64,000 bases of DNA from the NCBI GenBank assembly GCA_965657215.1, contig CBFHNR010000003.1, positions 62,001 to 126,000 on the forward strand, read 5' to 3'. Positions within the stretch are counted from its first letter, which is position 1, and every line of letters starts with the position of its first letter. The notes below the pieces were generated by a model that was given only the letters and a program-made list of their open reading frames with translations, did no database searches and had not been told where the DNA came from. The DNA comes from JAHEJA01 sp965657215. Lineage in GTDB: Bacteria; Pseudomonadota; Alphaproteobacteria; Rhodobacterales; Rhodobacteraceae. This document shows positions 59,821 to 64,000 of the stretch, in pieces. The translations under genes were made by a program, and so were the position numbers.

Positions 59821-60459
59821 ATGAAATTACGTAATATTTTAGCTGCCTCTCTCATCCTGTCCTCTGTTGTGACATCTGCATTTGCTGATCTGAATAGCAA
59901 AGCTGTATCCAGCATGGCTGCATATGAAGAATCATATTGGTCAAAACTGGATGTCACTGCCAAAGACGACGTGATCAAACCAATTCTCGCGCCGGCGGGC
60001 AAAGTGTATTCACGGTCTTATTTGGATTCTGTCTCTGCACCAAAGCAAAGCAAACAATTGCGGTGTTTGGCTGAAGCTCTTTATTTTGAGGCGCGCGGTG
60101 AAACCGTCAAAGGGCAATTTGCTGTTGCTGAAGTTATCTTGAACCGTGTGGATCACCGCCGCTATCCCAATTCAATCTGTGAAGTGATTAATCAAGGCAC
60201 TGGTCGTAAGTTTGCCTGCCAGTTCACCTATACATGTGATGGTCGTGCGGAAACAATCCATGAGCCGAAAGCCTACACTCGTGTGAGTAAAGTTGCGCAT
60301 TTGCTTATGTCTGGCAAGGTGTCGCGTGGTTTGACCAAAGGGGCGACCCATTACCATACCACGGCCGTCAAACCCAAATGGTCCCGGAGCTTTCCAAAAA
60401 CGGCAAAAATCGGTAGCCATATCTTCTATAAACAACCTACGCGTATTTCAAAAAATTAA
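59821..60459 (+). CDS. SleB-type cell wall hydrolase
   Basis: 212 residues from the ATG at 59821: signal peptide (ILAASLILSSVVTSAFA), a linker, then the hydrolase_2 domain (LAEALYFEARGETVKGQFAV, EVILNRVDHRRYPNSICEV, ACQFTYTCDG, GATHYHT). The Glu in YFEARGE is the expected catalytic residue. Such enzymes cut peptidoglycan glycan strands. The frame extends 39 codons upstream in poor context. A single gene. Confidence 0.92.
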   Translation: MKLRNILAASLILSSVVTSAFADLNSKAVSSMAAYEESYWSKLDVTAKDDVIKPILAPAGKVYSRSYLDSVSAPKQSKQLRCLAEALYFEARGETVKGQFAVAEVILNRVDHRRYPNSICEVINQGTGRKFACQFTYTCDGRAETIHEPKAYTRVSKVAHLLMSGKVSRGLTKGATHYHTTAVKPKWSRSFPKTAKIGSHIFYKQPTRISKN

Positions 60460-60557
60460 GAATGACGCATATTGATGCTTTGGTGACGTGTCTTTAAGGC
60501 TTTGGACAACCGTGCCCGTTTATCAATGGCCTAAGATACGACCAAAGGATCCCCAAG

Positions 60558-61487
60558 ATGAGCCAAGAAATCAGGTTAGCTTTCGCACATCCTACTGAAC
60601 GAAGCGAAGCCAGCTCGGTTAATACGAGTTATGATCGTATTTCCCTGAGGGATCACATTGTTGAGGTCGAGATCGGCGCCTTTCAAGCGGAGCGGGGCAC
60701 GACGCAGCGCGTCTGTTTCAATATTGTCGTTGAAGTGCGCCCGATAACAGATCCCGTCGAAGATGATGTTGATCGCATCTTGTCATATGATCGCGTGACG
60801 GAGGCTATTGCCTATGAGCTAGGGGCGGAGCGGCTTAACCTCTTGGAAACCTTAGCGGAACGCATTGCTGAGCGTATATTGCTGGAACCTCAGGCGATGC
60901 GTGTCTTTGTTCGGATTGAAAAGCTGGATCGTGGACCTGGCGCTTTGGGCGTTGAGATCGTTCGTGCACGAGCCGCTGAACAATCTATGGCATCTGTTGA
61001 TGACGATGCGACCAAGCCCCATCCAGCGGTTCTCTATCTATCGAATGAGGCGATTGCGTCGGATCATCTGACTGATTGGTTAGATCAACTGGACGCCAAG
61101 CACATTCCTGCGGTGATCTGTGTGGGTCTTCCCTCTGTTCATTACCCAAAGGCCAAAAATGATATGGCGCAGCGTCGTATAGATTTGCTTGAGATCGAAC
61201 AAAACGCTTGGCTCTTGGCAGACCGCGACGCCCGTTGCGTCGTTGTCGCCACTAAAACCGAGCTTGATTGGGCGATGAAAAATGGTCAAATCAGCGTTTG
61301 GGCGCCGTCCAAGCTTATCTTAGATGCGGTGCATCCGCCAAAAGCCTCAGCACGTGATGGGGTCGCCTTGGCGCATTGGTTGGCTCAGTCCTTGGATGCC
61401 TCTAGCCTGCATGTGATTGGGGATGTTGCGACTGACATTCAAGATGAAGACGTAATATTTCAAGCCATTGGCAAAGATTTGCTTTGA
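60558..61487 (+). CDS. folB: dihydroneopterin aldolase with C-terminal extension
   Basis: 309 residues. Residues about 25-140 are FolB-like: ISLRDHIVEVEIGAFQAERG, LSYDRVTEAI, LNLLETLAERIAERIL (with the catalytic Glu) and VFVRIEKLDRGPGALGVEI. A further 170 residues follow that I do not recognise; they look like a soluble alpha/beta domain (HPAVLYLSNEAIASDHLTDW, VWAPSKLILDAVHPP). FolB converts dihydroneopterin to hydroxymethyl-dihydropterin. Next in the operon are folP (39 bases on) and glmM. The extension might fill another folate step or be regulatory; no FolK motifs are seen in it. Confidence 0.85.
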   Translation: MSQEIRLAFAHPTERSEASSVNTSYDRISLRDHIVEVEIGAFQAERGTTQRVCFNIVVEVRPITDPVEDDVDRILSYDRVTEAIAYELGAERLNLLETLAERIAERILLEPQAMRVFVRIEKLDRGPGALGVEIVRARAAEQSMASVDDDATKPHPAVLYLSNEAIASDHLTDWLDQLDAKHIPAVICVGLPSVHYPKAKNDMAQRRIDLLEIEQNAWLLADRDARCVVVATKTELDWAMKNGQISVWAPSKLILDAVHPPKASARDGVALAHWLAQSLDASSLHVIGDVATDIQDEDVIFQAIGKDLL

Positions 61488-61526
61488 TCTCTTGCCAAAC
61501 TGCGAAAACTTGATCATTTCAGGTTT

Positions 61527-62546
61527 ATGACTGTTTATTATCGTCCAATACTGCGCTCTGATTTAACACGCCCCTCTTATGCGATTGGGTTTGCAAACAC
61601 GGGCTTGTGGTGTCACGATGTTGAGGTCCTGAGCCGCACTGCGTCGCCTGAAATCATCCCTGTTGGTGACGTTCCCCAAGAGGTTCGCTCCGAGTGGACT
61701 CGCCCCAGAGCAAGCATTGCTGGATTAGATTTTTCAATGCCTCGCATCATGGGTATTCTGAACGTCACACCAGATAGTTTTTCAGACGGTGGCAAATTCG
61801 TTGACCCGAAGGTTGCCATCGATCATGCGACAAAAATGGCGACACAAGGCGCGGACATTATCGATATTGGTGGTGAAAGCACACGGCCCGGCGCCGTTGA
61901 AGTCAGCATTGCCGAAGAGATTGAGCGCACAGCACCGGTTATTCAAGCTGTCAGCAGGGCAATCGAAACGCCGATCTCAATTGATACGCGCAAATCCTCT
62001 GTTGCGAAAGCTGCTGTTGAGGCCGGAGCGCAAATTGTGAATGATGTGAGCGGGCTCACCTTTGATCCGACACTGGCCGAGTATTGCGCCAGCTCGCTAT
62101 CGCCTATTTGCATCATGCATACGCAGGGCACGCCTGATGTCATGCAGGACAACCCAAGCTATGAGGATGTGGTCTTGGATGTTTATGACTTTTTACAAAC
62201 ACAAATGACGACGTTGATCGCGGCCGGTGTTCCAAAAGAGAATATCATCGTTGATCCGGGGATTGGCTTTGGGAAAACCTTGCAGCACAATCTTGCCCTG
62301 CTAAACCGCATCAGCCTCTTTCATTCACTTGGTGTGCCGATTTTGCTTGGTGCATCGCGCAAGGGTATGATCCGCACAATTGCAGGCGCTGAGGCCGCTC
62401 AGGATCGGATGCCTGGGTCCGTGGCCATCGCATTGAATGCGGTTTCGCAAGGAATTCAAATATTTAGGGTGCATGACGTCGCTGAAACACGTCAAGCCTT
62501 TGATTTATGGCAATCTATTTTAAAGGGAGAGTCCTATGGGGCGTAA
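61527..62546 (+). CDS. folP: dihydropteroate synthase
   Basis: 339 residues: a 70-residue N-terminal extension, then the TIM barrel with GILNVTPDSFSDGG, DIGGESTRPGA, NDVSGLTFD, GIGFGKTLQHN and LLGASRKGMI. It joins p-aminobenzoate to the pterin. The extension is longer than in E. coli FolP but has no recognised motif. The end overlaps glmM by 11 bases, the common folP-glmM pairing. Confidence 0.96.
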   Translation: MTVYYRPILRSDLTRPSYAIGFANTGLWCHDVEVLSRTASPEIIPVGDVPQEVRSEWTRPRASIAGLDFSMPRIMGILNVTPDSFSDGGKFVDPKVAIDHATKMATQGADIIDIGGESTRPGAVEVSIAEEIERTAPVIQAVSRAIETPISIDTRKSSVAKAAVEAGAQIVNDVSGLTFDPTLAEYCASSLSPICIMHTQGTPDVMQDNPSYEDVVLDVYDFLQTQMTTLIAAGVPKENIIVDPGIGFGKTLQHNLALLNRISLFHSLGVPILLGASRKGMIRTIAGAEAAQDRMPGSVAIALNAVSQGIQIFRVHDVAETRQAFDLWQSILKGESYGA

Positions 62547-63882
62547 GTATTTTGGAACAGATGGTGTTCGGGGACGGGCCAATGTTTTTCCGATGACGGC
62601 GGAAATGGCGTTGAAAATCGGCGCAGCAGCGGGGCGATATTTTCGCCAAGATGGCAGCACTGCACATCGTGTCGTCATCGGTAAAGACACGCGTCTGTCG
62701 AGCTATATGTTTGAAAATGCTTTGACGGCGGGTCTGACGTCGACAGGGATGAATGTCTTGTTGCTCGGTCCAGTGCCGACGCCTGCGGTTGGATTGTTAA
62801 CGGGTTCCATGCGGGCTGATTTGGGCATTATGATTTCCGCAAGCCATAACCCACACCATGACAACGGGATCAAATTCTTTGGTCCAGATGGGTTCAAACT
62901 GTCGGATCAGGCTGAAATGGATATTGAGGCGCTGATTGATGAAGGTGTTGAACCTGCTCTTGCTGAAAATATTGGTCGCGCAAAGCGCATTGATGACGGG
63001 CTGTTTCGCTATGTGGAACGGGCAAAATCGTCCTTTCCAACTGGGATGCGCCTTGATGGGTTAAAGATTGTCATCGACTGCGCCAATGGGGCCGCCTACC
63101 GCGCTGCACCAACTATCCTTTGGGAACTTGGGGCCGAAGTCATTGAGGTTGGTGTTTCGCCAAATGGCAAGAATATCAATGACAACTGTGGCTCGACCAA
63201 GCCTCTGACCGCAAGCGAGGCTGTTGTCTCCCATGGGGCGCATGTTGGTATTTGTCTTGATGGTGACGCGGATCGATTGATCATTATTGACGAAAAAGGC
63301 AAAGTTGCCGATGGCGATCAAATCATGGGCCTTATGGCCAGCCGCTGGTCCCGAGAGGGAAGCCTGTCTGGAAACGCGTTGGTGGCAACTGTGATGTCGA
63401 ACCTCGGTTTAGAGCGGTTCTTGCAAGGTCAGGGGATCGGCTTGGAACGCACAGGTGTTGGCGATCGTTATGTTGTTGAGCGCATGCGTGCAGGCGGCTT
63501 TAATCTTGGTGGCGAACAATCTGGCCATATCGTCATGACAGATTATTCCACGACCGGTGACGGGCTCATGGCGGGACTGCAGTTTTTGGCTGAACTTGTT
63601 CGCACGGGCAAGGCGGCAAGTGAGCTTGCCAATATCTTTGAACCCGTCCCACAGTTGTTGAAAAATGTGAGCTATACGGCAGGGCAGGTGCCTTTGGAGG
63701 ATGCTTCCGTTAAATTGGCAATCCAAGCGGCCGAAGACAACTTGAAAGGTCAAGGCCGCCTTTTGATCCGCAAATCTGGGACCGAACCTTTGATCCGCGT
63801 GATGGCAGAGGCCGAAAATGACGATGTTCTCAACGCCGAAGTTGACCGCGTGGTGAATGCTGTTGAGGCGGCCTGTTCTTAG
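62536..63882 (+). CDS. glmM: phosphoglucosamine mutase
   Basis: 448 residues, making glucosamine-1-phosphate for peptidoglycan and lipid A. Motifs: phospho-Ser103 in ISASHNPHHDNG, the metal loop LDGDADRL, GGEQSGHIV, and the phosphate-binding RKSGTEPLIRVM. It opens GRKYFGTDGVRG. Overlaps folP; its stop overlaps the convergent partial gene. Confidence 0.97.
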   Translation: MGRKYFGTDGVRGRANVFPMTAEMALKIGAAAGRYFRQDGSTAHRVVIGKDTRLSSYMFENALTAGLTSTGMNVLLLGPVPTPAVGLLTGSMRADLGIMISASHNPHHDNGIKFFGPDGFKLSDQAEMDIEALIDEGVEPALAENIGRAKRIDDGLFRYVERAKSSFPTGMRLDGLKIVIDCANGAAYRAAPTILWELGAEVIEVGVSPNGKNINDNCGSTKPLTASEAVVSHGAHVGICLDGDADRLIIIDEKGKVADGDQIMGLMASRWSREGSLSGNALVATVMSNLGLERFLQGQGIGLERTGVGDRYVVERMRAGGFNLGGEQSGHIVMTDYSTTGDGLMAGLQFLAELVRTGKAASELANIFEPVPQLLKNVSYTAGQVPLEDASVKLAIQAAEDNLKGQGRLLIRKSGTEPLIRVMAEAENDDVLNAEVDRVVNAVEAACS

Positions 63883-64000
63883 GAAGCCGCCCCTGTGAAC
63901 AGCCGCTTGAGCGCGCCATATTGGCTTAGTCCAAGTCCTGCAAGGATGAGGACTAAGGCCAAAAACAGGTTGTCACGGGCAGGCTCATTCAAGATCGTCA
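63879..64000 (-). CDS. C-terminal end of a membrane protein, partial
   Basis: Minus-strand frame open to the right edge: 39 codons ending NLFLALVLILAGLGLSQYG-ALKRLFTGAAS. One hydrophobic helix and a basic tail fit the end of a multi-helix transporter such as an EamA type, but this is too little to identify. The stop codon overlaps that of glmM. Confidence 0.45.
   Translation of the reverse strand, partial: TILNEPARDNLFLALVLILAGLGLSQYGALKRLFTGAAS

Noticed and set aside
1..64000. CRISPR arrays, insertion sequences, prophage, defence islands
   Set aside because: No regularly spaced repeats, transposase, integrase or phage-like genes were found on either strand.

Overview
The window is ordinary chromosome of a marine-type Rhodobacteraceae (Roseobacter group) alphaproteobacterium, with base composition that looks moderate rather than GC-rich. 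This assignment is an inference. It rests on a sarcosine oxidase operon in the order soxB-soxD-soxA-soxG, a SAM-II riboswitch in front of metZ, the hom-glpX-recJ and dnaG-rpoD groupings, hflK-hflC-DUF2065-degP, glyQ-(small membrane protein)-glyS followed by a PPDK-like protein and a SleB-type hydrolase, and a large acidic protein of a type I associate with Rhodobacterales. No phage, insertion sequence, CRISPR array or rRNA operon is visible. One tRNA gene (Glu, TTC) is present.

Layout. 1-4.4 kb: end of an MttB-family methyltransferase, an H-NOX-like protein overlapping an HNOBA-GGDEF diguanylate cyclase, a TbpB-like lipoprotein, and an NsrR-like Rrf2 regulator. 4.5-8.7 kb (minus strand): tRNA-Glu and hom-glpX-recJ. 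8.9-15.5 kb: TetR regulator, frameshifted GNAT gene, pirin, beta-hydroxyacid dehydrogenase, glutamate dehydrogenase, and two TadE/TadG-like proteins. 15.6-20.6 kb: soxBDAG. 20.8-25.1 kb: small unknown gene, dnaG, rpoD. 25.2-30.9 kb: an acidic protein interrupted by an in-frame TAA, thiamine diphosphokinase, EamA transporter, sdaA, GST. 31.1-37.2 kb: rpiA-gor and hflK-hflC-DUF2065-degP. 37.2-44 kb: peptidoglycan-binding lipoprotein, a DnaE2 C-terminal remnant, ferredoxin, FG-GAP protein, purD, xseA, and a formate-dehydrogenase-type diaphorase subunit. 44.1-47.4 kb: ftsY, EamA transporter, yciB, GST. 47.5-53.3 kb: SAM-II riboswitch plus metZ, folE2, trkH, and a SPOR/PGBD pseudoprotease. 53.5-64 kb: glyQ-unknown-glyS, PPDK-like, cell wall hydrolase, folB-folP-glmM, and the end of a probable membrane protein.

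Most genes are housekeeping. The most unusual locus is the first: an H-NOX fold in which the heme histidine and the YxSxR motif both appear to be replaced, translationally overlapping a protein built like the rest of a soluble guanylate cyclase (HNOBA domain and helix) but ending in GGDEF. It looks like a heme-free, cyclic-di-GMP version of the sGC architecture. Several other proteins keep a fold but lose key residues: a trypsin-like protein without its triad, and a PPDK with an eroded ATP-grasp domain but intact phosphohistidine and PEP domains. Three genes are broken or reduced: the GNAT gene (frameshift), the acidic protein (nonsense codon) and DnaE2 (only the terminal OB fold remains). Family identities come from motif recognition and memory of family sequences. 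No database search was run.
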